Assembly (NCBI GenBank): GCA_005879655.1
Contig: VBJK01000241.1
Location: forward strand, 1 to 28,349
Length of the DNA: 28,349 bases
Source of the DNA: Chloroflexota bacterium
GTDB lineage: Bacteria; Chloroflexota; Ktedonobacteria; Ktedonobacterales; Ktedonobacteraceae
Direction of reading: 5' to 3'
The position numbers and the translations under genes were made by a program. Below are positions 1-8,061 of this stretch, piece after piece. Position 1 is the stretch's first letter. Each line of letters opens with the position of its first letter. The notes under the pieces are model-generated. The model worked only from the letters and a program-made list of their open reading frames with translations, was not told the origin of the DNA and made no database searches.

Positions 1-1
1 A

Positions 2-241
2 AACTTTGGAAGCCAGAATCAGCCAAACTTTGGAAGCCAGAATCAGCCAAACTTTGGAGGCCAGAATCAGCCAAACTTTGGAGGCCAGAATCAGCCAAAC
101 TTTGGAAGCCAGAATCAGCCAAACTTTGGAGGCCAGAACCAGCCAAACTTTGCTGATCAGAATCAGCCAAACTTTGGAGGCCAGAATCAGCCAAACTTTG
201 GTAGCCAGAATCAACCAAACTTTACTGATCAGAATCAGCCG
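2..241 (+). repeat. Ten tandem 24-bp repeats encoding an octapeptide
   Basis: There are ten head-to-tail 24-base units starting at 2, 26, 50, 74, 98, 122, 146, 170, 194 and 218. Each encodes one N-F-x-x-Q-N-Q-P octapeptide. Units 1, 2 and 5 are identical, and units 3, 4 and 8 are identical to each other. Units 7 and 10 carry a gat codon (Ala-Asp or Thr-Asp) in the variable pair. There are no spacers, so this is a coding minisatellite and not a CRISPR array. The array may extend left of the window. Confidence 0.95.
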
Positions 242-412
242 TTCTATGCAGGCCAGCCAATGCCGCCAGCCAAGACACCCAATCCAGCTTTCTTGCCGCC
301 TGCTCAACAGCAGGGGTCCTCTATGGGGGTACGTCAGCGTTGGCAAAATGGACAGAACCAAGGCCAATTGTCGTTCAATCAAGACCAGATGCCTTTTCAG
401 AATAATGGCTAA
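2..412 (+). CDS. C-terminal part of an Asn/Gln-rich octapeptide-repeat protein (5' end outside window)
   Basis: The coding frame is frame 2, not the longer-looking ATG ORF in frame 3. Read from base 2, the protein starts with ten tandem octapeptides of the type NFG(S/G)QNQP (variants NFADQNQP and NFTDQNQP). A Pro/Gln-rich tail follows, and the end reads DQMPFQNNG before TAA at 410-412. Third-codon-position changes between repeat copies (for example gga/ggt) and conservative swaps support this frame. No start codon is visible, so the gene continues left of the window. The composition suggests a disordered, possibly surface-exposed or condensate-forming tail, but no family was recognised and no function is assigned. 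It lies 79-94 bases upstream of the hybrid CheA in the same orientation, so co-transcription is possible. Confidence 0.7.
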   Translation, partial: NFGSQNQPNFGSQNQPNFGGQNQPNFGGQNQPNFGSQNQPNFGGQNQPNFADQNQPNFGGQNQPNFGSQNQPNFTDQNQPFYAGQPMPPAKTPNPAFLPPAQQQGSSMGVRQRWQNGQNQGQLSFNQDQMPFQNNG

Positions 413-491
413 TCTGGGTTAGTTGCTAGTTAGTGTTACGTGGCCTGGCATATCTTTTGCGCTATCCAGCCTGTAGCACTAACTAAGCTAA

Positions 492-3400
492 GTGGGTATG
501 CGCAACATGTCGAATGCATTTGATAAACTATCATTCCTCGATTCGTTTATCGAAGAGGTGAATAGTTATTTGCCGGAAATCGAGACGAACCTTGAGCGAC
601 TGGCACAGTCACCTGGCGACATGGATGCTCTTGAAGAAACCTATCGCCGTACTCATACTATCGGCGGTTCTGCTTCCATGATGGACTTTCCTGGTCTGGC
701 ACATGTAGCCCATGGTATGGAAGATATTTTAGGTGATGCATTAGATGGTTTAGTGACTGTCGATCAACCAACGCTTGGCCTTTTGGGTCGTTCATTGGGT
801 CGCTTGCATCAACTCCTTGAGGGTATCCGTGGTAGCGTCAGCGACGAAGCAGTGATTGCTGAAGATGATGAAGACTATACTCGCTACCGCGCTCTGATGG
901 ATGCCACGGCGCAGGGTGTATCTTCTGTTAATCCTGCTGAAGTGGCAAGTAATGGACAAATAGCTGAGGCTATGCCTTCTCCTCTATCACAATCGTTTGA
1001 TTTCTCTGCTCCCCCATCTACTATGCCATCTTTTGATGAGGTATTAGCATCTTTTCGTACTCCATCGTTAGCTTCGGGGGGAGATGTTGCATGGCCAGAG
1101 GAGGAGCCTATCCCTGTCTCACGCGTTGAACAAACGGTTCCTCTTCAAAAAACAGTTCCTAGTGAGCCTGAAGTCGTGAAGCAGCCGTATGGGGAACAGT
1201 TGACTCCACCTAGTGCTCTGGATGCATTAGTTGCTTCTACACGGCAGAATGCTTCTTTTTATACTTCTCCGCCTTCAGATGTACCAAAGATCTCAGAGCC
1301 GGAACCGTCTCTTCCTCTTCCTGTAGCTCCTGTTGCTGACCAACGGGTCGCACACACCCGCGAACTCACTCCTGCTATCCAGCCTCCTGTAGAGATAGAT
1401 TTGCGGACTGAAGAGGATGTTTTCCAACTGCCTGCTGCTTATGATGATATGCACAGAGAAACACAGGTTTTGGAAGAGCAAGCTGCATCTTTGAAGGGGC
1501 TTGTCTCACAGTTACGTTCCGCTATGTCGGTCATCGAAGCTCAACGTAGTGAGTTTAAGGGTTTCTTGGACGGCTCCAAAGATGCTCTAGACCGTATGGA
1601 GGATTGGGCTGGTCGGGCTATGGGTCTCAATTTGCGCAATAGTTCTGAGCAGGTACGCCGCTATCTGCCACTCTCTGTCATGTGGGTGTCAAATAGTAAG
1701 CTGAAGAAAGTACTCGATTTGCTTCATCAGATCACGAGCGGTGTCACTGTCACTGATGAGCAGATAGAGCATGTGCTCCACCAGTTGCAGCATTCGATAG
1801 TCTCTTTTGGTGAAGCATTCACGCACTTGCAGACACAAGCGGCTTTCACTTTGCGACAGGAAGCTGGTTGGAGTTCCTGGCAAATGCAGGCTGAGCCGGA
1901 TGCTAACGTATTGCGCGAACGAGTCACGTTTGAACGTGTAGGTGATTCTGCGGCTTTGCGTTCTGAGATAGAAACGACTTTGCGCGAAGAGATCCGTCGC
2001 GAGTACGAAGCACGTTCAATGACGCAGGCTATGCGTGCTGAGCTGGAGCAACAGATTCGGCAGGAGGTAATACAGGAGTTCGAGGCAAAGCGACTGGTGC
2101 AAGAGCATGTGGCTGGTGCTGGTGGTGATGAGGCTTATCAGGAGTTAGAACGCCGCCTGCGTAGCGAAATAGAGATTCAGGTGCGACAGGAGGTCTTAGA
2201 CCAACTAGGTATAACTGGTAGTGATGTCTCAGTAGCTTTAGGACTTCCATCAGCTGCAACACCCAATAGGCCAATAACCTCCTCTGTGAATTTTGCTGAG
2301 CGTGCTCGTATGGCTGCTAGCCTGGGAGGTAATGTTCCGCTGGCTCCATCGCCTGCTACGCCAGCATCGGCAGCATTGTCGAAGCCGGTTGCCAGTGTAT
2401 CGCCACAGCTAGCCAAGGCACAGCCGAAACCGGTTGCTCCAACAACGGCACCGCTAAAGAAGGAGAGTTCCGCTACAGCCTTTGCTGGTGACTTTGGTGA
2501 GGAGGCCGCTGAAATCTTCCGTCTGGAGGCAGAAGAGCATCTACAGACGATCAGCGTACGTGTGGCGGCTCTTGAGAAAGATCCTACCAATCGTGATCTT
2601 ATCCAGGGCATTCGTCGCGCAACCCATACCCTCACGGGTGCAGCTGCTATGATGGGCTTTCGCGCTATCGCTGATCTGAGCCATATTTCAGAGGATCTGC
2701 TCGATAACATTATGGAAGGCTCGACTGCCATTTCACCCGCAGTTATCAGCATTATTCTTGATACCGCTGAGACGCTGGATGTGCTCATATCAGGCAAAGG
2801 TGCAACGCATATCACCGACGAATCAAGAGTACAGGTATTGCGTGAGCGCTTTACTGAGCTGTTAGGTGAGCAAGCTGTATCGCACAAAGCTCCTGAAGAA
2901 GAGCTTGATGAGGATACTGATATTATTGCCGATGTTGCTGCTGATAACGCCATGGTGTCAGCAGTGGTTTCCAGTGGGCAGTCCAACGATCCAGGTACAC
3001 AGAAAAACACACGTGGCGATCTCAATGTACGTGTACGCCTCCAGAGGTTGGATGAATTGGTCAATCTCTTTGGTGAGATGCTAGTGAATCGTAGTATTCT
3101 GGAAGAGCGCGTTCAGCGCTTGATACGCCTTGTTTCTGATGTAGGTGTTAGTAGTGCCCGCTTACGAGAAGTTGGTCAGAAGCTAGAGAGCCGTTTTGAA
3201 GCGGCAACCTTGCCCAGTGGCCACTCTGTACAGGTGATGCCGGGCGAGGGCAATCAACTTCCTTTGCTGCCTGTTAATCGCAATGGGCGAAATAGTGCTG
3301 AGTCTGCACACCTTGCTGAGTTTGATGAGCTGGAGCTAGACCGCTATACTGAGTTCCATCAATTGGCACGCGGTCTGAGTGAAGGTATCTCAGATATGGC

Positions 3401-5003
3401 GACGCTGAGCACTGAAATGGAAGCGACCATTCGTGAGTGTGAAGGTATCTTCGGACGTGAGAATCGCCTCAGCACAACGTTCCAGGATCGTTTGATGAAG
3501 GTTCGTCTGGTTCCTATCTCCACCATGACGCCACGCCTTTATCGGGCAGCACGCGCTGTCGCGCTCAAACAACATAAAGAGTTCGATTTCTTACTGGAAG
3601 GTGAAGAGACAGAGGTCGATCGTACCGTTTTTGAGGAAATTGCGGGTCCGCTCCTGCACCTGATGCGTAACGCTGTAAACCATGCTCTTGAAACGCCTGA
3701 TGTTCGTATACAGAAAGGAAAATCGCCAGCTGGGCAAATTAAGCTTTCGGCGGGCTATGATGGTAATCAGGTTGTGATCACGGTACGTGACGATGGGATT
3801 GGCCTTGATCCTGAGCATCTGCGCAATGCTGCAATATCCCGTGGTGTTATCCGCTCTAATCAGGTCTTGAGCGAGGGAGACTTAATTGATCTGATCTTCC
3901 GCCCTGGTTTCTCAACGGCTGAGGTGTTGAGTGAAGAGAGTGGACGTGGTGTTGGTCTGGACGTTGTGCGTGACAGTGTGTCGCGGCTCAGAGGGACGTT
4001 GGAAGTGGAGTCAACTCCTGGTCAAGGAACCGCGTTTACCATGAAATTCCCGACCAGCTTAGCTATCCAGAATGCGATGATGGTGCATGTCTCTGGTCAC
4101 CAGTTTGCTATTCCTACACTGGTTGTAGAAGCTATTGGCCGTCTTGATAACTTTAAGCGTGCCACGATGGGTGGACAGTTGGCGATTGTGGTGCAGGGTG
4201 AGTATTATCCACTGTATATGTTAGCGCAGTATCTCTCTCTGCCCGTTGGCCAGTTGGAGGATAAAGCTCAGTTACTAATCGTGAATGCTGGTGGTAATCG
4301 TGTGGCGTTGATCGTTGAGGAAATCAAGGGTAGAATCGATATTATGATGAAGAGCCTTGGACCACATTTGCGCCAGGTACATGGTGTGGCTGGTGCGACG
4401 GTCCTTGGTAATGGTCGCGTTGTCTTAATTCTTGAGTTGAGTGACCTGTTGGATATACGTCCCAAAGGTGTGGCGAATGTTGCTAGTAACGTGATTGCTG
4501 CTCGCAAAGAAGCAGTCGTGATTACTCCATCATCAACGGGGGCTGTGCGACAAAGCGTTGATCTCTCTACCAAGTCTGGTGCTCCTGTGCGGCCAGGGAC
4601 GACTGCTTCTTCTGTCCCTGAGCGTGGTAAGCATATTCTGGTGGTTGACGATAGTCCGAGCGTACGCCGTGTCGTTAGTAGTATGCTCAAGCAGCATGGC
4701 TGGGAGGTCCAGATGGCGCGTGATGGCATTGAGGCGTTGGAAATGATCTCGGCTGAGACACCTGCTGCTGTACTGCTCGATATTGAGATGCCGCGTATGG
4801 GTGGCTATGAGTTGATTGCGACTGTACGCGCTCAGGAGCAGTATCGTACTCTGCCTCTTGTGGTGCTGACATCCCGTGCCGCTGCCAAGCATCAACAGCG
4901 TGCTATGCAGCTCGGTGCCAGCTCTTATGTCGTCAAGCCGTATCAAGATGAGGAGCTGCTGAATACCCTTAACTCGTTGGTCTTTGGAACTGCCGTACGT
5001 TAG
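492..5003 (+). CDS. cheA: CheA-type hybrid histidine kinase with two HPt domains and a C-terminal receiver
   Basis: Large chemosensory kinase of about 1500 residues. Order (numbering from GTG 492): HPt domain at about 10-120 with phospho-acceptor His55 in RRTHTIGGSASMM. A Pro/Ser-rich linker and charged coiled-coil-like helices follow at about 325-590. A second HPt lies at about 670-780 with His712 in RRATHTLTGAAAMMGF. A P3 dimerisation helix starts near 845. The HATPase has N-box HLMRNAVNHALE near 1056, G1 DDGIGLD at 1100 and G2 GRGVGLD near 1152. A CheW-like P5 domain follows, then a receiver from about 1380 with Asp1430 (LLDIEMPRMGG) and Lys1482. All catalytic residues look intact. Two HPt domains plus a receiver resemble ChpA/PilL-type kinases of pilus-linked chemosensory systems, so a role in surface motility or development is plausible but inferred. 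The start is unresolved: GTG 492, ATG 498 and ATG 507 (MSNAFDK) are in frame and none has a clear ribosome binding site. ATG 507 is the best family match. Confidence 0.93.
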   Translation: MGMRNMSNAFDKLSFLDSFIEEVNSYLPEIETNLERLAQSPGDMDALEETYRRTHTIGGSASMMDFPGLAHVAHGMEDILGDALDGLVTVDQPTLGLLGRSLGRLHQLLEGIRGSVSDEAVIAEDDEDYTRYRALMDATAQGVSSVNPAEVASNGQIAEAMPSPLSQSFDFSAPPSTMPSFDEVLASFRTPSLASGGDVAWPEEEPIPVSRVEQTVPLQKTVPSEPEVVKQPYGEQLTPPSALDALVASTRQNASFYTSPPSDVPKISEPEPSLPLPVAPVADQRVAHTRELTPAIQPPVEIDLRTEEDVFQLPAAYDDMHRETQVLEEQAASLKGLVSQLRSAMSVIEAQRSEFKGFLDGSKDALDRMEDWAGRAMGLNLRNSSEQVRRYLPLSVMWVSNSKLKKVLDLLHQITSGVTVTDEQIEHVLHQLQHSIVSFGEAFTHLQTQAAFTLRQEAGWSSWQMQAEPDANVLRERVTFERVGDSAALRSEIETTLREEIRREYEARSMTQAMRAELEQQIRQEVIQEFEAKRLVQEHVAGAGGDEAYQELERRLRSEIEIQVRQEVLDQLGITGSDVSVALGLPSAATPNRPITSSVNFAERARMAASLGGNVPLAPSPATPASAALSKPVASVSPQLAKAQPKPVAPTTAPLKKESSATAFAGDFGEEAAEIFRLEAEEHLQTISVRVAALEKDPTNRDLIQGIRRATHTLTGAAAMMGFRAIADLSHISEDLLDNIMEGSTAISPAVISIILDTAETLDVLISGKGATHITDESRVQVLRERFTELLGEQAVSHKAPEEELDEDTDIIADVAADNAMVSAVVSSGQSNDPGTQKNTRGDLNVRVRLQRLDELVNLFGEMLVNRSILEERVQRLIRLVSDVGVSSARLREVGQKLESRFEAATLPSGHSVQVMPGEGNQLPLLPVNRNGRNSAESAHLAEFDELELDRYTEFHQLARGLSEGISDMATLSTEMEATIRECEGIFGRENRLSTTFQDRLMKVRLVPISTMTPRLYRAARAVALKQHKEFDFLLEGEETEVDRTVFEEIAGPLLHLMRNAVNHALETPDVRIQKGKSPAGQIKLSAGYDGNQVVITVRDDGIGLDPEHLRNAAISRGVIRSNQVLSEGDLIDLIFRPGFSTAEVLSEESGRGVGLDVVRDSVSRLRGTLEVESTPGQGTAFTMKFPTSLAIQNAMMVHVSGHQFAIPTLVVEAIGRLDNFKRATMGGQLAIVVQGEYYPLYMLAQYLSLPVGQLEDKAQLLIVNAGGNRVALIVEEIKGRIDIMMKSLGPHLRQVHGVAGATVLGNGRVVLILELSDLLDIRPKGVANVASNVIAARKEAVVITPSSTGAVRQSVDLSTKSGAPVRPGTTASSVPERGKHILVVDDSPSVRRVVSSMLKQHGWEVQMARDGIEALEMISAETPAAVLLDIEMPRMGGYELIATVRAQEQYRTLPLVVLTSRAAAKHQQRAMQLGASSYVVKPYQDEELLNTLNSLVFGTAVR

Positions 5004-5014
5004 TGTGCGGCAGT
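4989..5014 (+). terminator. Hairpin overlapping the cheA stop codon (possible terminator)
   Basis: A 10-bp stem (4989-4998 with 5005-5014, one G-T pair) encloses a 6-base loop that contains the TAG stop at 5001-5003. The downstream bases are pyrimidine-rich but lack a true T-run, so intrinsic termination is only possible. It could instead stabilise the mRNA end. Confidence 0.35.
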
Positions 5015-5127
5015 CCCTCTGCTTTAATAGCTGATTGCATTTCCACTTGACTCATTAGGGTTTGGTGTGTTACTTCCCCTCAGGAGAGGCAGAGGGGGTC
5101 AATGTTCGTTCCCAGCCCGTTTCAGGG

Positions 5128-5172
5128 GATTGAAAATGAGGAGATTGAAAATGAGGGGATTAAAAAGTTATG
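5128..5172 (+). repeat. Three 15-bp tandem repeats in front of a small ORF
   Basis: Two nearly identical units, gattgaaaatgagga at 5128 and gattgaaaatgaggg at 5143, are followed by a decayed third copy at 5158-5172. The second unit supplies the purine-rich gagggg that serves as ribosome binding site for the ATG at 5170. Change in copy number would move or duplicate that site. Confidence 0.7.
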
Positions 5173-5379
5173 GGTGTTGAGCGTTCCGTAACACGCTGGT
5201 ATGTGCTGCGTGATACTCTTTTGTATGAAATTGCTGGCTTAGAAGCGCAGTTGGCAAGCTCTCAAGAGTCTGTTGACACGGCCACAACAGAAGACAATGC
5301 CGATGTACAACAACAATTGGCAAAGGCCCAGGAACGCTTACGCACTCTTGGGCCGTGTCCAAAGCCTATGATGGGTTAA
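5170..5379 (+). CDS. Small hypothetical protein with coiled-coil-like helix
   Basis: A 69-residue ORF starting [20 protein letters not shown]. It looks like one helix-forming segment with heptad-like Leu/Ala spacing (about 15-60), rich in Gln and Glu, and ends in a short Gly-Pro-Cys-Pro tail. No family was recognised. A gagggg purine block about 11 bases upstream of ATG 5170 can act as ribosome binding site, and an in-frame TAA at 5161 rules out a longer N-terminus. It converges on leuB so closely that the two stop codons share bases in the palindrome ttaa at 5376-5379. It follows cheA by 166 bases. It is probably real because start, binding site and composition all fit. Confidence 0.55.
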   Translation: MGVERSVTRWYVLRDTLLYEIAGLEAQLASSQESVDTATTEDNADVQQQLAKAQERLRTLGPCPKPMMG

Positions 5380-6509
5380 GATACTTGGCTGTATGCCAGA
5401 CGTGCGGCTATGAGCTGTCCCATCTCTTGCGTCCCGACGACTCTTTTTCCTTCCTCGCGCAGATCTTCTGTTCGATAACCTGCTGCAATTACCTGCTCAA
5501 CTGCCTGCTCAACTGCATCAGCTTCCTGAGCTAATCCTAGCGAGTAACGTAATAACATGGCAACGGAGAGGATAGCGGCAATTGGATTGGCTTTATTCTG
5601 TCCTGCAATATCAGGGGCGGAACCATGGATGGGTTCATAGAGACCGAAGAGACCATGTGCCGTGCGCTTCGTGCCCAGGCTTGCAGATGGAAGCATCCCC
5701 ATAGAACCTGCTAGCATGGAGGCTTCATCGGTCAGAATATCTCCGAAAAGGTTCTCGGTGACGATGACATCAAAACTGGCTGGGCGGCGAATCAGATGCA
5801 TGGCACAAGCATCAACCAGTAAGTGCTCAAAGGTAACATCGGGATAGTCTGCGGCAACACGGTCAGCGACACGATGCCACAGCACAGAGGAACTCAGTAC
5901 ATTCACTTTGTCAACGGATGTCACCTTTTTACGGCGTCCACGAGCTATATCAAAGGCGACGCGTACAATACGCTCGATCTCTGCATCGGTATACAGCAGG
6001 GTATCAATAGCTTCCTCGCCGTTGGCAGTCTGGCGGATTGCGCTGGGCTTACCCAGGACGGGTGGTTCGAGGTGTCCGTAGTAGAGACCTCCCATCAATT
6101 CGCGTACCACGACCAGATCTGTGCCTTGCAATACTTCTGGCTTAATGCTGGATGCATTGAGCAGTTCTTTAAATGGACGCACGGGGCGTAAATTAGCGAA
6201 GAATTGTAAGCCCTTACGCAAGCGAAAAAGTGCGCTTTCTGGCTTAACCTGTGTTTTGTCACTATAGCTGCTGGGTAATGCGCCGACCGCACCAAATAAA
6301 ATAGCGTCGCTTTGCTGGCATAGCTCCATTGTTGCGTCAGAGATCGCAACTCCTTCGGCCTCAATGGCGGCGACACCTACGAGGGCTGTACGCGTAGTGA
6401 TTGTATGTCCATGTTGTGCGGCAATAGTTTGTAGAACGTGCAATGCTTGCTCGGTTACTTCGGGACCGATGCCGTCGCCTGGTAAGACTGTGATGGTGTA
6501 GTTTCCCAT
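5376..6509 (-). CDS. leuB: 3-isopropylmalate dehydrogenase
   Basis: Catalyses oxidative decarboxylation of 3-isopropylmalate with NAD+ in leucine biosynthesis; cytoplasmic, normally a homodimer. At 377 residues it is near the usual 350-370. Visible hallmarks are the N-terminal [10 protein letters not shown], the substrate-binding Arg region [17 protein letters not shown], the VDKVNVL segment with the active-site Lys, and the C-terminal metal-binding block [20 protein letters not shown] followed by [12 protein letters not shown]. The start is ATG 6509 ([13 protein letters not shown]), which has GAAAGG about 10 bases upstream. A further in-frame start 16 codons upstream (6557) adds residues foreign to the family and is rejected. 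No other leu gene is nearby, so it stands alone, preceded by a hairpin-rich leader and facing the small ORF at 5170-5379. Confidence 0.96.
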   Translation of the reverse strand: MGNYTITVLPGDGIGPEVTEQALHVLQTIAAQHGHTITTRTALVGVAAIEAEGVAISDATMELCQQSDAILFGAVGALPSSYSDKTQVKPESALFRLRKGLQFFANLRPVRPFKELLNASSIKPEVLQGTDLVVVRELMGGLYYGHLEPPVLGKPSAIRQTANGEEAIDTLLYTDAEIERIVRVAFDIARGRRKKVTSVDKVNVLSSSVLWHRVADRVAADYPDVTFEHLLVDACAMHLIRRPASFDVIVTENLFGDILTDEASMLAGSMGMLPSASLGTKRTAHGLFGLYEPIHGSAPDIAGQNKANPIAAILSVAMLLRYSLGLAQEADAVEQAVEQVIAAGYRTEDLREEGKRVVGTQEMGQLIAARLAYSQVS

Positions 6510-6585
6510 AATGTATGGCCTTTCGCAATGTTGTAGTAGCCCAGGGAGGGCACCCATAAAGGATGCCCCTAGGCATGCGCGTTAA

Positions 6586-6686
6586 GCAGAGGGAAGCCCT
6601 CTGCACTCCCTTTCTCCTGCCGCCTCCGGCGGCAAAAGAGAAGAAAAGAGGTATGTGGGGACACCCCACACCCCGCCAGGGGGGCG
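6586..6686. repeat. Cluster of three-base-loop hairpins (dispersed-repeat-like element)
   Basis: Three compact inverted repeats lie side by side, each with a 3-base loop: gcagaggg/ccctctgc (6586-6593 with 6597-6604, 8 bp), tgccgcc/ggcggca (6618-6624 with 6628-6634, 7 bp) and tgtgggg/ccccaca (6654-6660 with 6664-6670, 7 bp). A weaker GC-rich fold follows at 6671-6686. The composition differs sharply from the flanking genes and no coding potential is seen. This resembles non-coding intergenic repeats common in Chloroflexota, but copy number cannot be tested from one window. It would lie in the leuB 5' leader if the TATAAT at 6742-6747 is used. Confidence 0.55.
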
Positions 6687-6782
6687 AATGTCCGTTCTGT
6701 TCGGCTTATATGAACGGTATGGGGAGGTAGCCGTTGCCACAATTATAGGGGTTACGTCAAACGGTTCGAGTTCATTTCATGC

Positions 6783-6872
6783 TCACAGCTGAGTAAGTCC
6801 GGCGTCACGCAGTGCTTGCTCCAGCAGATTCTGTATCTCAAGCGTATTAGCCCATCTTTGGAGATAGTTCAT
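6783..6872 (-). CDS. Putative 29-residue small protein
   Basis: A short ORF encoding MNYLQRWANTLEIQNLLEQA and nine further residues ending in LTQL. It has an unusually good ribosome binding site, agaaggagaa at 6881-6890 on the minus strand, eight bases ahead of the ATG. It ends in TGA. The peptide would form one amphipathic helix. A 6-bp inverted repeat (ctcatg at 6889-6894 with catgag at 6904-6909) sits directly upstream. No family was recognised. It may be a genuine small protein or a frameshift-free remnant of a larger gene. The strong binding site is the main argument for keeping it. Confidence 0.4.
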   Translation of the reverse strand: MNYLQRWANTLEIQNLLEQALRDAGLTQL

Positions 6873-7016
6873 ATCGAGTGTTCTCCTTCTCATGGTACAA
6901 TGACATGAGCTATACATCCTTTCATCAGCTATTCACTAACCATCCAGGCTTCCTAGTTCACATCCTTTTCTTATCTGACCTCAGTGGGGATGTTACAATT
7001 TAGCCAACTCGCTGTG

Positions 7017-7907
7017 TCAACGCTCTACAGGAGAGTTGCTTACTCCTGCATCAAAAAAAGCCTGCTGTAGTACTTCGCCAATGGCAAATCTCTTTGCCCA
7101 TTGTATTAACAACCGCGTATTGAGCTGTGGCCCCTGAACCTTAAGCATACCTAGAACATCGTTCCAGCCAGCATCATCTTCCATACCGTCGTGTCGCGTA
7201 GTTTTATCTGTATGGTAGTGGGCTAGTTTCCAGAGGATCATTTCTGTGGCAGAGGCCACTGGAAAAGCGGTATGGTGTTCATCTAACAACTGCATTTCGA
7301 TGAGTTGAGCCATTGCCAGGTCAAATGTCTCTTTCTGAGGCACAATCACATCTATTTTTAGTAGTGAGTCCAAGTGCAAAAGCGATACCGTTGCACCACG
7401 CTGCACTTCATCCTCGTCTATCGCGTAGTGCTCCTTGAGTGCTGTGATATGTGTTGGCGTCCACAGGTGTTTGTATGAGAGGCTGAGACTTTGTGGATGA
7501 ATGACTAGATCGATATCTTGTGCCAATTGTTGCATGCCATGAAGTGAACTGGCAAGAGAGCCGCCAAGGTAGTATGCTATGCCTGCTGAAGTAAAAACAG
7601 AGAGGATTGGCTTCAGAACGGCCAGGATATCAATCGGCTGTACTTGCCAGTGTTCCTGCTGAACAAGCCGATCTTGAACTAACCGAGCAAGATGGTTTCC
7701 ATACGCAGAAGCCACATAATGGACACCAGCCTCTTGCATGCTTGCTTCAGGATGATGTCGTAGCCAAGCATGAACGCTGGCCCATATTCCGGCGCTCCGG
7801 GTTAATGCTTGCACTGACTGAAATCGCTTCTGGATCGGTGCCTGACGAAGCAGTGTAATCAGAACCTGTTCGACATCTGGATGGGTATCAATTGATTGTG
7901 TTCTCAT
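7017..7907 (-). CDS. Nucleotidyltransferase-fold protein with unique N-terminal domain
   Basis: A 296-residue protein. The middle carries the nucleotidyltransferase superfamily signature: GGS at 115-117 in YYLGGSLASSLHG, the metal-binding pair D131-x-D133 in QDIDLVI, and a third acidic residue at D186 in LLKIDVIV. The C-terminal part, EMILWKLAHY then WNDVLGMLKVQGPQLN, matches a widespread bacterial family usually annotated as hypothetical or as AbiEii-like nucleotidyltransferase. Residues 1-95 form a separate His/Gln-rich helical region that I do not recognise. The start ATG 7907 has AGAAGG about six bases upstream. No antitoxin-like partner lies beside it, so a toxin role is not supported by context. 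Possible substrates (tRNA, nucleotide, protein) cannot be told from sequence. Confidence 0.75.
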   Translation of the reverse strand: MRTQSIDTHPDVEQVLITLLRQAPIQKRFQSVQALTRSAGIWASVHAWLRHHPEASMQEAGVHYVASAYGNHLARLVQDRLVQQEHWQVQPIDILAVLKPILSVFTSAGIAYYLGGSLASSLHGMQQLAQDIDLVIHPQSLSLSYKHLWTPTHITALKEHYAIDEDEVQRGATVSLLHLDSLLKIDVIVPQKETFDLAMAQLIEMQLLDEHHTAFPVASATEMILWKLAHYHTDKTTRHDGMEDDAGWNDVLGMLKVQGPQLNTRLLIQWAKRFAIGEVLQQAFFDAGVSNSPVER

Positions 7908-8061
7908 GCCCTACCTTCTGTTGATAATATATAACCTAAGTGAGTTGTTTGTTTTCACTTTCAGTCAGGTGGTTTCAGTTTGCTGTCAGCTTGCACTCGG
8001 CCCGGCTACATCTATAGATATTATACCTGATCATCGGTAGCGTGGTATAGCCACCAGATCG

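Larger units (their letters stand above)
6510..7016. other. 507-base spacer with a hairpin cluster and one small ORF
   Basis: The gap between leuB and the nucleotidyltransferase-like gene holds three things. The first is the hairpin cluster at 6586-6686. The second is a minus-strand TATAAT at 6742-6747 that could be the leuB -10, although no good -35 is seen. The third is the 29-codon ORF at 6783-6872. I see nothing interpretable at 6911-7016. No T-box specifier structure or Leu-rich leader peptide was recognised ahead of leuB. Confidence 0.5.

Noticed and set aside
2..241. Repeat array as CRISPR
   Set aside because: The 24-base units are contiguous with no spacers and are in frame within a coding region.
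6..422. ATG-initiated 138-codon ORF across the left-edge repeats
   Set aside because: It is the wrong frame of a coding repeat. Past base 241 it becomes incoherent, whereas frame 2 stays protein-like to a stop.
2177..3064. 295-codon minus-strand ORF inside cheA
   Set aside because: Ser/Arg/Ala-rich shadow of the conserved second HPt region; no binding site or family features.
4268..4729. Minus-strand ORFs in the CheW/receiver region of cheA
   Set aside because: Antisense shadows of well-conserved plus-strand domains.
6510..6750. T-box or leucine attenuator ahead of leuB
   Set aside because: No specifier loop, T-box sequence or Leu-rich leader peptide could be found; the hairpins look like a repeat element.
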